Positions 39,311 to 49,733 of a stretch of DNA of 64,000 bases are shown here, piece by piece. The stretch covers positions 1 to 64,000 of the forward strand of contig NZ_LGSI01000033.1 in assembly GCF_001698815.1 (NCBI RefSeq), written 5' to 3'. The DNA comes from Pseudomonas syringae (GTDB lineage Bacteria > Pseudomonadota > Gammaproteobacteria > Pseudomonadales > Pseudomonadaceae). The notes beneath the pieces are model-generated. The model did not search any database, was not told the origin of the DNA, and was given only the letters and a program-made list of their open reading frames with translations. Position 1 is the first letter of the stretch. Every line of letters begins with the position of its first letter. Both the position numbers and the translations under genes were made by a program.

Positions 39311-40642
39311 ATGACCGCACCGACTGCAATTCGCCGACTCAACGCCGCTGACCCTGATTTCGCACATCATCTGGATCATCTGCTGAGCTGGGAAAGTGTG
39401 TCCGATGATTCGGTCAACGAGCGCGTGCTGGAAATCATCAAGGCTGTGCGCGAACGTGGCGATGCCGCATTGGTTGAGTACACGCAGCGCTTTGATGGTT
39501 TGCAGGTCGCTTCGATGGCGGATCTGATCCTGCCTCGCGAGCGTCTGGAACTGGCATTGACGCGCATCACCCCGGCCCAGCGCGAAGCACTGGAAAAGGC
39601 CGCGGATCGGGTGCGCATGTACCACGAAAAGCAGAAACAGGACTCCTGGACCTACACCGAGGCCGATGGCACGGTGCTGGGCCAAAAAGTCACGCCGCTG
39701 GATCGTGCCGGGCTCTACGTGCCGGGCGGCAAGGCGTCTTACCCTTCATCGGTCCTGATGAACGCCATTCCCGCGAAAGTGGCGGGCGTCACCGAAGTGG
39801 TCATGGTCGTGCCGACTCCGCGTGGCGAAATCAACGAGTTGGTGCTGGCCGCGGCCTGTATTGCCGGCGTTGACCGGGTGTTTACCATCGGTGGCGCACA
39901 AGCGGTTGCCGCATTGGCCTATGGCACGGAAAGCGTGCCCAAGGTCGATAAAGTCGTCGGCCCCGGCAACATTTATGTCGCAACGGCCAAGCGCCACGTG
40001 TTCGGTCAGGTCGGCATCGACATGATCGCCGGTCCTTCGGAAATTCTCGTGGTCTGCGATGGCCAGACCGATCCGGACTGGATTGCCATGGACCTGTTTT
40101 CCCAGGCCGAACACGATGAAGACGCCCAGGCGATTCTGGTCAGCCCGGATGGCGAGTTCCTCGATAAAGTCGCCGCCAGCATCGCTAAATTGCTGCCGAC
40201 CATGGAGCGTGCCGAGATCATCGACAAGTCGATCAATGGCCGTGGTGCGTTGATCAAAGTGGTGGATATGCAGCAGGCGATTGAAGTCGCCAACCGTATT
40301 GCGCCAGAACACCTGGAGTTGTCGGTAGCCGATCCGGAAACCTGGTTGCCGCTGATCCGCCACGCGGGCGCGATCTTCATGGGCCGTCACACGTCCGAAG
40401 CCCTTGGCGATTATTGCGCAGGGCCGAACCACGTCCTGCCAACGTCGGGCACTGCGCGCTTTTCGTCGCCGCTGGGCGTGTACGATTTCCAGAAGCGCTC
40501 CTCGATCATTTATTGCTCGGAGCAGGGCGCGTCTGAACTGGGCAAGACGGCTTCAGTGCTGGCTCGAGGCGAGTCTCTGACCGCTCACGCGCGCAGCGCC
40601 GAATATCGAATCATCGACAGCACTGAAGGGCAGGGGAACTGA
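39311..40642 (+). CDS. hisD: Histidinol dehydrogenase
   Basis: HisD oxidises L-histidinol to L-histidine in two NAD+-dependent steps with a zinc cofactor. The 443 residues show the family segments [23 protein letters not shown], the [13 protein letters not shown] motif, the active Glu-His pair in APEHLEL, and the [13 protein letters not shown] signature. The hisD stop is two bases before hisC, showing co-translation. Confidence 0.97.
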   Translation: MTAPTAIRRLNAADPDFAHHLDHLLSWESVSDDSVNERVLEIIKAVRERGDAALVEYTQRFDGLQVASMADLILPRERLELALTRITPAQREALEKAADRVRMYHEKQKQDSWTYTEADGTVLGQKVTPLDRAGLYVPGGKASYPSSVLMNAIPAKVAGVTEVVMVVPTPRGEINELVLAAACIAGVDRVFTIGGAQAVAALAYGTESVPKVDKVVGPGNIYVATAKRHVFGQVGIDMIAGPSEILVVCDGQTDPDWIAMDLFSQAEHDEDAQAILVSPDGEFLDKVAASIAKLLPTMERAEIIDKSINGRGALIKVVDMQQAIEVANRIAPEHLELSVADPETWLPLIRHAGAIFMGRHTSEALGDYCAGPNHVLPTSGTARFSSPLGVYDFQKRSSIIYCSEQGASELGKTASVLARGESLTAHARSAEYRIIDSTEGQGN

Positions 40643-40643
40643 G

Positions 40644-41696
40644 ATGAGTAAATTCTGGAGTGCGTTCGTCAATGATCTGGTGCCTTATGTGCCGGGCGAA
40701 CAGCCGAAGCTGACCAAGCTGGTCAAACTCAACACCAATGAAAATCCGTACGGTCCATCACCAAAGGCCCTGTCGGCGATGCGTGCCGAGCTGACCGATG
40801 ACCTGCGCCTGTATCCCGACCCAAACAGCGATCTGCTCAAGCAGGCAGTGGCCAGTTATTACAGCGTGCCGGCCAGCCACGTTTTTCTCGGTAACGGTTC
40901 CGACGAAGTGCTGGCGCATATCTTCAACGCGTTTTTCCGCCACGACAAACCGCTGTTGTTCCCGGACATCAGCTACAGCTTCTATCCCGTGTATTGCGGA
41001 CTCTACGGCATCGATTTCGACGCCGTGCCGCTGGACGAACATTTCCAGATTCGCGTCGAGGATTATGCCAAGCCTAACGGCGGCATCATTTTCCCTAATC
41101 CGAATGCGCCAACGGGTTGCCTGCTGGCCCTTGAGGCTGTGGAAAAACTGCTCAAATCCAGCCCGGATTCAGTGGTCGTAGTGGACGAGGCGTATATCGA
41201 CTTTGGCGGCGAAACCGCGATCAGTCTGGTACAGCGTTATCCAAACCTGCTGGTGACCCAGACGTTGTCCAAGTCGCGCTCGCTGGCGGGCTTGCGCGTT
41301 GGTCTGGCGGTTGGCCATCCGGATCTCATCGAAGCGCTGGAGCGGGTCAAGAACAGCTTCAACTCCTACCCGCTGGATCGCCTGGCGATTGTCGGCGCGA
41401 CGGCGGCGTTCGAGGACCGTGAGCACTTCGACGCCACCCGCAATGCAGTGATCGCCAGCCGTGAAGCGCTGATCGTGGCGTTGCAGGGTAAAGGATTCGA
41501 GGTATTGCCTTCGGCGGCGAACTTCATCTTTGCCCGTCACCCCGACCACGACGCAGCAGGGCTGGCGGCGCAGTTACGTGAACAAGGCGTGATCGTGCGG
41601 CACTTCAAGCAGGAACGCATCGTGCAATTCCTGCGCATCAGCATTGGCACGCCAGAGCAGAATCAGGCGCTGCTGGACGGGTTGGCGGGGTTGTAG
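40644..41696 (+). CDS. hisC: Histidinol-phosphate aminotransferase
   Basis: HisC is a PLP-dependent class I/II aminotransferase converting imidazole-acetol phosphate and glutamate to histidinol phosphate. The 350 residues carry [11 protein letters not shown] near the N-terminus, the PLP-binding [12 protein letters not shown] and the internal Schiff-base Lys210 in [14 protein letters not shown], and a final [10 protein letters not shown]. Pseudomonads usually have a second hisC elsewhere; this copy belongs to the hisD-hisC pair. Confidence 0.96.
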   Translation: MSKFWSAFVNDLVPYVPGEQPKLTKLVKLNTNENPYGPSPKALSAMRAELTDDLRLYPDPNSDLLKQAVASYYSVPASHVFLGNGSDEVLAHIFNAFFRHDKPLLFPDISYSFYPVYCGLYGIDFDAVPLDEHFQIRVEDYAKPNGGIIFPNPNAPTGCLLALEAVEKLLKSSPDSVVVVDEAYIDFGGETAISLVQRYPNLLVTQTLSKSRSLAGLRVGLAVGHPDLIEALERVKNSFNSYPLDRLAIVGATAAFEDREHFDATRNAVIASREALIVALQGKGFEVLPSAANFIFARHPDHDAAGLAAQLREQGVIVRHFKQERIVQFLRISIGTPEQNQALLDGLAGL

Positions 41697-41714
41697 GTTG
41701 CAAGCGAAGTATCT

Positions 41715-41766
41715 GTAGGACCGGCTTTAGCCGGGAGGACGCGCTCCCGGCTAAAGCCGGTCCTAC
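41715..41766. repeat. REP-type near-perfect inverted repeat
   Basis: GTAGGACCGGCTTTAGCC is followed by a short loop and its reverse complement. It is close to the copies at 4461-4516 and 50874-50936 and separates the convergent hisC and algW stops. Confidence 0.85.
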
Positions 41767-41790
41767 GCAATGAAGCGCTAATTCGAGAGC

Positions 41791-42948
<1,158 letters not shown>

Positions 42949-43118
42949 TGAGCAGTCCTGAAAGTGGTTCGACGCTGCGGCTGGTCGCCCATCTGCGCCA
43001 TAATGGGCGGCATTATACGAGCAGTTGCTGTCCTGTCTCGGAAATAAGCTGTACGAAAGTCTACGTTTTCCCGAGTCAGGACACTATCCGCTCTGAACCG
43101 AATATTCAGGAGTCTTTC

Positions 43119-43877
43119 ATGGCTGTTGCGCTGAGCACCCTAGTAGAAGAAGCCGATCGCTATCTGAACAGCGCCCGCATCCAGGACTACTGCCCGAATG
43201 GTCTGCAAGTCGAGGGCCGCCCGCAAGTCATGCGCATCGTCAGTGGCGTCACCGCCAGTCAGGCGCTGCTGGATGCTGCGGTAGATGCCCAGGCCGATCT
43301 GATCCTCGTGCACCACGGTTATTTCTGGAAAGGCGAAAATCCCTGCGTGACCGGCATGAAGCAGCGCCGCCTGAAAACGCTGCTCAAGCACGACATCAGC
43401 CTGCTGGCTTATCACTTGCCCCTGGACCTGCATCCGGACGTGGGCAATAACGTGCAGTTGGCGCGGCAGTTGGACATCACCGTCGAAGGGCCGCTCGATC
43501 CGGAAAACTCTAAGGTCATTGGCCTGGTCGGCTCCTTGGCCGAGCCGATGACGCCTCGGGATTTTTCCCGGCGCGTTCAGGAGGCGCTGGGGCGCGAACC
43601 CTTGCTGATCGAAGGCAGCGAGATGATTCGACGGGTTGGCTGGTGTACTGGCGGCGGGCAGGGCTACATCGATCAGGCGGTGCTGGCTGGCGTCGATCTG
43701 TTCCTCAGCGGCGAAGCCTCGGAGCAGACGTTTCACAGCGCCCAGGAGAACAACATCAGTTTTATCGCCGCCGGGCATCACGCGACCGAGCGCTACGGTG
43801 TCCAGGCTTTGGGCGATTATCTGGCCCGGCGCTTTGCACTGGAGCATCTGTTCATCGACTGCCCCAATCCGATCTGA
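43119..43877 (+). CDS. Nif3-family dinuclear metal-centre protein (YbgI)
   Basis: This 252-residue protein belongs to the Nif3/YbgI family, toroidal hexamers with a two-metal centre facing the cavity; GTP cyclohydrolase-like activity has been suggested but the role is unclear. The metal-binding motifs are seen as LVHHGYFWKGE, LLAYHLPLDLHPDVGNN and AAGHHATERYGVQALGDYL. ATG 43119 is chosen; the open frame to 42948 overlaps the algW start region. The stop is 24 bases before a perfect palindrome upstream of cysD. Confidence 0.9.
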   Translation: MAVALSTLVEEADRYLNSARIQDYCPNGLQVEGRPQVMRIVSGVTASQALLDAAVDAQADLILVHHGYFWKGENPCVTGMKQRRLKTLLKHDISLLAYHLPLDLHPDVGNNVQLARQLDITVEGPLDPENSKVIGLVGSLAEPMTPRDFSRRVQEALGREPLLIEGSEMIRRVGWCTGGGQGYIDQAVLAGVDLFLSGEASEQTFHSAQENNISFIAAGHHATERYGVQALGDYLARRFALEHLFIDCPNPI

Positions 43878-43901
43878 TCACCCAAACGAGGCGGTATATC
43901 C

Positions 43902-43920
43902 ATAGATCGTTTCGATCTAT
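43902..43920. promoter_or_regulatory. Perfect palindrome ATAGATCG-TTT-CGATCTAT upstream of cysD
   Basis: The eight-base arms are exact and the loop is TTT. It is 112 bases upstream of the cysD ATG and 25 bases beyond the preceding stop. No T-run follows, so it could be an operator or a weak RNA hairpin; the binding protein is unknown. Confidence 0.5.
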
Positions 43921-44031
43921 CCCGTCTCCTGAATAGAAGCAGGCGCTGTGCTAGAGTGCCGCCTCGAACACGGCCCGCTGGCCGTCCCGGGCGTCTGCCC
44001 GGTCAATAACGAATGCAATCCGTGAGTAGCC

Positions 44032-44949
44032 ATGGTCGACAAACTGACGCATCTGAAACAGCTGGAGGCGGAAAGCATCCACATCATCCGCGAGGTCGCC
44101 GCCGAGTTTGATAATCCGGTGATGCTGTACTCCGTCGGTAAAGACTCTGCCGTCATGCTCCACCTGGCGCGCAAGGCGTTTTTCCCGGGCAAGTTGCCGT
44201 TTCCGGTAATGCACGTGGATACCCAGTGGAAATTCCAGGAAATGTATCGTTTCCGCGACCGCATGGTCGAGGAACTGGGCCTGGACCTGATCGTTCACGT
44301 CAATCCCGATGGCGTCGCGCAGGGTATCAACCCGCTGACCCACGGCAGCTCCAAGCACACTGACATCATGAAGACCGAAGGTCTCAAGCAGGCCCTGGAT
44401 AAATACGGCTTTGATGCCGCGTTTGGTGGCGCGCGTCGTGACGAAGAAAAGTCTCGTGCCAAAGAGCGCGTGTACTCGTTCCGTGACAGCAAGCATCGCT
44501 GGGACCCGAAAAACCAGCGTCCCGAGCTGTGGAATGTGTACAACGGCAACGTCAACAAAGGCGAGTCGATCCGCGTATTCCCGCTGTCCAACTGGACCGA
44601 ACTGGATATCTGGCAGTACATCTACCTCGAAGGCATCCCGATTGTGCCGCTGTATTTCGCCGCCGAGCGCGACGTTATCGAGATGAACGGCACCTGGATC
44701 ATGATCGACGACGAGCGCCTGCTCAATCACCTCAGCGATGAGGACAAGGCACGCATCGTCAAGAAGAAAGTCCGTTTCCGCACACTTGGCGACTACCCGT
44801 TGACGGGCGCAGTCGAGTCCGAGGCCACCAGCCTCACCGACATCATTCAGGAAATGCTCCTGACGCGAACTTCCGAACGCCAGGGCCGGGTCATCGATCA
44901 CGATGGCGCAGGGTCGATGGAAGAAAAGAAACGTCAGGGTTATTTCTAA
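44032..44949 (+). CDS. cysD: Sulfate adenylyltransferase subunit 2
   Basis: CysD is the catalytic subunit that forms adenosine 5'-phosphosulfate from ATP and sulfate, driven by the GTPase CysN. The 305 residues belong to the PP-loop/PAPS reductase-like ATP pyrophosphatase family, with the motif [18 protein letters not shown] near 40-57 and the conserved [23 protein letters not shown] segment. The cysNC gene follows after nine bases. Cys-regulon control by CysB is expected but I did not identify a site. Confidence 0.97.
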   Translation: MVDKLTHLKQLEAESIHIIREVAAEFDNPVMLYSVGKDSAVMLHLARKAFFPGKLPFPVMHVDTQWKFQEMYRFRDRMVEELGLDLIVHVNPDGVAQGINPLTHGSSKHTDIMKTEGLKQALDKYGFDAAFGGARRDEEKSRAKERVYSFRDSKHRWDPKNQRPELWNVYNGNVNKGESIRVFPLSNWTELDIWQYIYLEGIPIVPLYFAAERDVIEMNGTWIMIDDERLLNHLSDEDKARIVKKKVRFRTLGDYPLTGAVESEATSLTDIIQEMLLTRTSERQGRVIDHDGAGSMEEKKRQGYF

Positions 44950-44958
44950 GGGGTTGTC

Positions 44959-46857
44959 ATGTCGCACGTATCTGATTTGATCAGCGAGGACATCCTCGCC
45001 TATCTGGGCCAGCACGAACGCAAGGAAATGCTGCGTTTTCTGACCTGTGGCAACGTCGATGACGGCAAGAGCACGCTGATCGGCCGTCTGCTGCACGACT
45101 CCAAGATGATCTACGAAGATCACCTGGAAGCCATCACCCGTGACTCGAAGAAATCCGGCACCACCGGCGATGACGTGGATCTGGCGCTGCTGGTCGACGG
45201 CCTGCAGGCCGAGCGCGAGCAGGGCATCACCATCGATGTGGCTTACCGCTATTTCTCCACCGCCAAGCGCAAGTTCATCATTGCTGATACACCGGGCCAC
45301 GAGCAGTACACCCGCAACATGGCCACCGGCGCATCGACCTGCGACCTGGCGATCATTCTGGTGGACGCCCGTTACGGCGTGCAGACCCAGACGCGGCGTC
45401 ACAGCTTCATTGCCTCGCTGCTGGGCATCAAGCACATCGTTGTGGCGATCAACAAGATGGACCTCAACGGCTTCGACGAAAGCGTTTTCGAGTCGATCAA
45501 GGCTGATTACCTGAAGTTCGCCGAAGGTATCGCCTTCAAGCCGACGACCATGGCCTTCGTGCCAATGTCGGCGCTCAAGGGCGATAACGTGGTGAACAAG
45601 AGCGAGCGTTCGCCCTGGTACACCGGCCAGTCGCTGATGGAAATCCTCGAAACCGTCGAGATCGCCAACGACCGCAACTACACCGACCTGCGTTTCCCGG
45701 TGCAGTACGTCAATCGTCCGAACCTGAACTTCCGTGGTTTCGCCGGCACTCTGGCCAGCGGCATCGTGCACAAGGGCGACGAAGTCGTCGTGCTGCCGTC
45801 GGGCAAGAGCAGTCGCGTGAAATCCATCGTTACCTTCGAAGGCGAGCTGGAGCACGCAGGTCCTGGTCAGGCGGTAACCCTGACCATGGAAGACGAGATC
45901 GATATTTCCCGTGGCGACCTGTTGGTGCATGCCGACAACGTGCCGCAGGTTACCGACGCGTTCGATGCCATGTTGGTGTGGATGGCCGAAGAACCAATGC
46001 TGCCGGGCAAGAAGTACGACATCAAGCGTGCGACCAGTTACGTGCCGGGTTCGATCACCAGCATCGTGCACCGCGTGGATGTGAACACCTTGGCGGAAGG
46101 CGCGGCCAGCTCGTTGCAGCTCAACGAGATTGGTCGCGTCAAGGTCAGCCTTGATTCGCCTATCGCTCTGGACGGCTACGACAGCAACCGCACCACGGGT
46201 TCGTTCATCGTCATTGATCGCTTGACCAATGGCACCGTCGCGGCAGGCATGATCATCGCCAAAGCGGTGGGCAGCAGCAGCGCCAATCACCACGGCAAGC
46301 TTGCCCATGTAGCGACCGAAGAGCGTGCCCAGCGCTTCGGCCAGCAACCGGCCACCGTGCTGTTCAGCGGCCTTTCCGGCGCTGGCAAAAGCACCTTGGC
46401 GTACGCGGTCGAGCGCAAGCTGTTCGACATGGGGCGCGCGGTGTTCGTGCTCGATGGCCAGAACCTGCGTCACGACCTGAACAAGGGTCTGCCGCAGGAT
46501 CGTGCCGGACGTACCGAGAACTGGCGTCGTGCCGCTCACGTGGCGCGTCAGTTCAACGAAGCGGGCCTGCTGACGCTGGCAGCATTCGTCGCTCCGGATG
46601 CCGAAGGTCGCGAGCAGGCCAGGTCGCTGATCGGTGCTGATCGTCTGCTGACCGTTTACGTCCAGGCGTCGCCAAGTGTCTGCCGCGAGCGCGACCCACA
46701 AGGTCTGTATGCCGCCGATGGCGACAACATTCCCGGTGAGTCCTTCCCGTACGACGTGCCGCTCAACGCCGATCTGGTCATCGACACGCAGTCGCTGAAC
46801 CTTGAGGAAAGCGTCAAGCAAGTGCTGGAACTGCTGCGCAGCCGTGGCGCGATCTGA
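44959..46857 (+). CDS. cysNC: Bifunctional sulfate adenylyltransferase subunit 1/APS kinase CysNC
   Basis: This 632-residue fusion combines the GTP-driven sulfurylase subunit (about 1-440) and adenosine phosphosulfate kinase (about 450-632). The GTPase part has [27 protein letters not shown] and NKMD motifs and EF-Tu-like beta domains; the kinase part starts [18 protein letters not shown] and has the [15 protein letters not shown] loop. Together with CysD it produces PAPS for sulfur assimilation. The kinase segment ends at LRSRGAI, and a terminator follows 24 bases later. Confidence 0.97.
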   Translation: MSHVSDLISEDILAYLGQHERKEMLRFLTCGNVDDGKSTLIGRLLHDSKMIYEDHLEAITRDSKKSGTTGDDVDLALLVDGLQAEREQGITIDVAYRYFSTAKRKFIIADTPGHEQYTRNMATGASTCDLAIILVDARYGVQTQTRRHSFIASLLGIKHIVVAINKMDLNGFDESVFESIKADYLKFAEGIAFKPTTMAFVPMSALKGDNVVNKSERSPWYTGQSLMEILETVEIANDRNYTDLRFPVQYVNRPNLNFRGFAGTLASGIVHKGDEVVVLPSGKSSRVKSIVTFEGELEHAGPGQAVTLTMEDEIDISRGDLLVHADNVPQVTDAFDAMLVWMAEEPMLPGKKYDIKRATSYVPGSITSIVHRVDVNTLAEGAASSLQLNEIGRVKVSLDSPIALDGYDSNRTTGSFIVIDRLTNGTVAAGMIIAKAVGSSSANHHGKLAHVATEERAQRFGQQPATVLFSGLSGAGKSTLAYAVERKLFDMGRAVFVLDGQNLRHDLNKGLPQDRAGRTENWRRAAHVARQFNEAGLLTLAAFVAPDAEGREQARSLIGADRLLTVYVQASPSVCRERDPQGLYAADGDNIPGESFPYDVPLNADLVIDTQSLNLEESVKQVLELLRSRGAI

Positions 46858-46880
46858 TCCTTGATCTGACGCTGTAACCA

Positions 46881-46909
46881 AAAACCCGCCAGATGATGGC
46901 GGGTTTTTT
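46881..46909 (+). terminator. Intrinsic terminator of cysNC
   Basis: AAAACCCGCC-AGATGAT-GGCGGGTTTTTT forms a GC-rich stem followed by T residues. Confidence 0.9.
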
Positions 46910-46928
46910 GTTTGTGGCCTTGATCCTG

Positions 46929-47014
46929 TTGGAGCGAGGCTTGCCCGCGAAGCTTTTTCAGATTCGAAAAGTGTGGCGGATGTTCCGGCCTCTTCGCGAG
47001 CAAGCTCGCTCCCA
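46929..47014. repeat. REP-type inverted pair, GGAGCGAG family
   Basis: TTGGAGCGAGGCTTGCCCGC on the left and a diverged inverse GAGCAAGCTCGCTCCCA on the right enclose about 50 bases. Between the cysNC and zapG terminators. Confidence 0.7.
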
Positions 47015-47030
47015 CGCCAGACCACACACA

Positions 47031-47066
47031 AAAAACCCCGCCATTCATTTCAATGGCAGGGTTTTT
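47031..47066. terminator. Bidirectional terminator of zapG
   Basis: AAAAACCCCGCCATT and AATGGCAGGGTTTTT form a 15-base stem with one mismatch, with A-run on the left and T-run on the right, so it can act on both strands. On the minus strand it lies 20 bases past the zapG stop. Confidence 0.85.
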
Positions 47067-47085
47067 GTGTGCAGCGTGTCGCGAA

Positions 47086-47523
47086 TTATTTTTTCAAACC
47101 GTAATGCTCATCCAGCATGCCTGGGGCATTCGGCATTTTCGGAGCGTAGTCCTTTGGCGGCTCTGCTGCGGTACGTGGCGGCGTCAGACGATCACGCTGG
47201 ATTGTATTGGCCTCCGGGTGCAGCGCAGCGAGCAGGCGCTGGCGGGTCTGTTCATCGAGGGCCAGACGATTGGCGCCCTCGGCGAGGTGTTCCTGAACTT
47301 CCTGATAGCTCTGGGACAGCTTTTGCACCAGATTAGCCGTACTGTTGAAGTGAGTGACCACCTCGTTCTGATAATTATCGAAACGCTCCTGAACGTCATC
47401 CAGCTGGCGCTGGGTACCGTTGGGGGCGGTGTTGGGCAGCAGACGTGCGACCAGGAAACCGATAACCACACCGGCGACCAGCGCAAGGGTCGGCAACAAC
47501 CAAACTAAGAGCGAGTGTTCCAC
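47086..47523 (-). CDS. zapG: ZapG (YhcB, DUF1043) inner-membrane coiled-coil protein
   Basis: This 145-residue protein has one N-terminal membrane helix (VWLLPTLALVAGVVIGFLVARLL) and a long cytoplasmic coiled coil (about 35-90, QRQLDDVQERFDNYQNEVVTHFNSTANLVQKLSQSYQ) followed by a Pro-rich tail. ZapG/YhcB connects cell division, elongation and LPS/phospholipid balance in E. coli. The gene stands alone, divergent from the hydrolase gene, with a strong terminator on its 3' side. Confidence 0.9.
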   Translation of the reverse strand: MEHSLLVWLLPTLALVAGVVIGFLVARLLPNTAPNGTQRQLDDVQERFDNYQNEVVTHFNSTANLVQKLSQSYQEVQEHLAEGANRLALDEQTRQRLLAALHPEANTIQRDRLTPPRTAAEPPKDYAPKMPNAPGMLDEHYGLKK

Positions 47524-47668
47524 GAGTCCTTCCTCTATAAACGGCTTTGCTTTACGTTAACGGCTCGAACCTGCTCTGTATACCGCGACACGCTCACGGA
47601 TACGTAACCGGCAGACAATCAGCTAGACGAGTCGACCCAATTCGAGGTCACGGAGTTCATTTTTGCTC

Positions 47669-48298
47669 ATGCGCGAAACCCCTGTTTTGATTGATGGCCC
47701 AGTGGGCCAGCTCGAAGCGCTTTACCTGGATCTGGCGGACGCCAAAGGCCTGGCGCTGATTTGCCATCCTAACCCGGTACAGGGCGGCACCATGCTCAAT
47801 AAAGTCGTCTCGACCCTGCAACGCACGGCTCGCGACGCGGGTTTGAGTACCCTGCGCTTCAATTATCGCGGTGTCGGCGCCAGTGCTGGCACCTCCGAGG
47901 CCAGTGCGGGCGAGGTCGAAGATGCTGTCGCCGTGGCCCGCTGGTTGCGCGAGCAGCAGCCCGACCTGCCGATCACCTTGTTCGGCTTTTCCTTTGGCGG
48001 CTACGTCGCGGCAACCCTGGGTGGGCGTCTTGAGGCCGGTGGCGAACAGCTGAAACATCTGTTCATGATCGCGCCTGCGGTCATGCGCCTGCGCCACCAG
48101 GATCTGCTGCCGCAGAACTGCCCGCTGACCCTGATCCAGCCGGAAACCGACGAAGTCATCGATCCGCAAGTGGTGTATGACTGGTCCGCAGCGCTGCCGC
48201 GTCCACATGAGCTGCTGAAAGTGGCAGAATGCGGACACTTTTTTCACGGCAAGCTGACCGATCTCAAGGATCTGGTCATGCCGCGCCTTTCGAATTGA
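47669..48298 (+). CDS. Alpha/beta hydrolase
   Basis: This 209-residue cytosolic alpha/beta-hydrolase has the nucleophile elbow FGFSFGGYVAA (Ser about 111), the oxyanion segment ICHPNPVQGGTM and a C-terminal acid/His pair ending AECGHFFHGKL. It resembles the small 'KANL3/Tex30-like' hydrolases of unknown substrate that recur beside trpS in pseudomonads. ATG 47669 is chosen; a TTG at 47663 is equally placed relative to GGAG. The stop is 24 bases before trpS, so the two may be cotranscribed. Confidence 0.88.
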   Translation: MRETPVLIDGPVGQLEALYLDLADAKGLALICHPNPVQGGTMLNKVVSTLQRTARDAGLSTLRFNYRGVGASAGTSEASAGEVEDAVAVARWLREQQPDLPITLFGFSFGGYVAATLGGRLEAGGEQLKHLFMIAPAVMRLRHQDLLPQNCPLTLIQPETDEVIDPQVVYDWSAALPRPHELLKVAECGHFFHGKLTDLKDLVMPRLSN

Positions 48299-48322
48299 TG
48301 ACAGCCCGATAAGCGACCCGCC

Positions 48323-49672
48323 ATGACCACTCGTATCCTGACCGGTATCACCACCACCGGCACACCTCACCTGGGCAACTACGCAGGCGCTATTCGCCCG
48401 GCCATCGTTGCCAGCCGCGAGAGCGGTGCTGATTCGTTCTATTTTCTGGCTGACTACCACGCCTTGATCAAATGCGATGACCCGCTGCGCATCCAGCGCT
48501 CGCGTCTGGAAATCGCCGCGACCTGGCTGGCTGCGGGCCTCGATGTGGACCGCGTGACGTTTTATCGCCAATCCGACATCCCGGAAATCCCGGAGCTGAC
48601 CTGGCTGTTGACCTGCGTGGCGGCCAAGGGCTTGCTCAACCGCGCTCACGCTTACAAAGCGTCGGTGGACAAGAACGTCGAGACCGGCGAAGACCCGGAC
48701 GCCGGCATCACCATGGGCTTGTACAGCTACCCGGTGCTGATGGCGGCGGACATTCTGATGTTCAACGCCCACAAGGTGCCGGTCGGTCGCGACCAGATCC
48801 AGCACGTGGAAATGGCCCGTGATATCGGCCAGCGCTTCAATCACCTGTTCGGCCAGGGCAAGGAGTTTTTCGTCATGCCCGAAGCCCTGATCGAGGAAAG
48901 CGTTGCCACGCTGCCGGGTCTGGACGGGCGCAAGATGTCGAAAAGCTACGACAACACGATCCCGTTGTTCAGCAATGCCAAAGAGCTGAAAGACGCGATT
49001 TCGCGCATCGTCACCGACTCCCGCGCGCCGGGTGAAGCCAAGGATCCGGACAACTCGCACCTGTTCACCCTCTATCAGGCCTTCGCAACGCCTGAGCAGA
49101 ACGCTGAGTTCCGTTCCGAGTTGTTGCAGGGCCTGGGCTGGGGCGAGGCGAAGAATCGCTTGTTCACCCTGCTGGACAGTCAGCTGGGCGAAGCGCGCGA
49201 AAACTACCATCGTCTGATCGAGCGTCCCGCCGATCTGGAAGACATTCTGCTCGCAGGCGCCCAGAAGGCCCGCAGTGTTGCGACGCCGTTCCTTGGCGAA
49301 TTGCGCGAAGCCGTCGGCTTGCGCTCGTTCCGCAGCAACGTTCAGGTAGCGACCGCCGAGAAGAAAAAAGCCGCCAAGGGCGCGCGCTTCGTCAGCTTCC
49401 GTGAAGACGATGGCAGCTTCCGCTTCCGTCTGCTCGCCGCCGATGGCGAACAGCTGTTGTTGTCGCGCAATTTTGCCGACGGCAAGGCTGCAGGCGCTGC
49501 CAGCAAACAGTTGCAGCAGGGCGGCGCGCTCGACATTCGCGCTGAGGGCGAGAGCTTCACTTTGTGGCTTGATGGCCAATGTGTGGCCGACAGCCCGGCA
49601 TTTGCCGATGCCACGGCCCGGGATGCAGCCATCGAAAGCCTGAAAACGGCCCTGACCCCCCAACAGGACTGA
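48323..49672 (+). CDS. trpS: Tryptophanyl-tRNA synthetase with C-terminal DUF1508-like extension
   Basis: TrpS charges tRNA(Trp). The class I synthetase core (about 1-340) shows the HIGH-equivalent TPHLGNY near residue 12 and KMSKS in GRKMSKSYDNTIP near 200. From about residue 353, encoded by 49381-49669, there is a roughly 95-residue extension not present in compact TrpS: ARFVSFREDDGSFRFRLLAADGEQLLLS followed by a similar repeat (FTLWLDGQCVADSPAFADATARDAAIESLK). Both halves look like DUF1508/YegP-type repeats, inferred from pattern. A terminator follows at 49686-49716. Confidence 0.96.
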   Translation: MTTRILTGITTTGTPHLGNYAGAIRPAIVASRESGADSFYFLADYHALIKCDDPLRIQRSRLEIAATWLAAGLDVDRVTFYRQSDIPEIPELTWLLTCVAAKGLLNRAHAYKASVDKNVETGEDPDAGITMGLYSYPVLMAADILMFNAHKVPVGRDQIQHVEMARDIGQRFNHLFGQGKEFFVMPEALIEESVATLPGLDGRKMSKSYDNTIPLFSNAKELKDAISRIVTDSRAPGEAKDPDNSHLFTLYQAFATPEQNAEFRSELLQGLGWGEAKNRLFTLLDSQLGEARENYHRLIERPADLEDILLAGAQKARSVATPFLGELREAVGLRSFRSNVQVATAEKKKAAKGARFVSFREDDGSFRFRLLAADGEQLLLSRNFADGKAAGAASKQLQQGGALDIRAEGESFTLWLDGQCVADSPAFADATARDAAIESLKTALTPQQD

Positions 49673-49685
49673 TTGCCATTCTGTC

Positions 49686-49716
49686 GGGCCGTCGCTACAG
49701 TGACGGCCCGTTTTTG
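49686..49716 (+). terminator. Intrinsic terminator of trpS
   Basis: GGGCCGTC and GACGGCCC pair around GCTACAGT and are followed by five T residues, 18 bases before the zapE ATG. Confidence 0.85.
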
Positions 49717-49733
49717 TTGCCTTGCTAACGAAT

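Noticed and set aside
43951..47031. 1026-residue open frame antisense to cysD-cysNC
   Set aside because: The G+C-rich third positions of the real genes leave the reverse frame open; its composition is His/Arg/Val-rich and resembles no family, and cysD/cysNC are certain.
47657..49663. 668-residue open frame antisense to the hydrolase and trpS
   Set aside because: Same compositional effect; no recognisable motif, while trpS has HIGH and KMSKS signatures.
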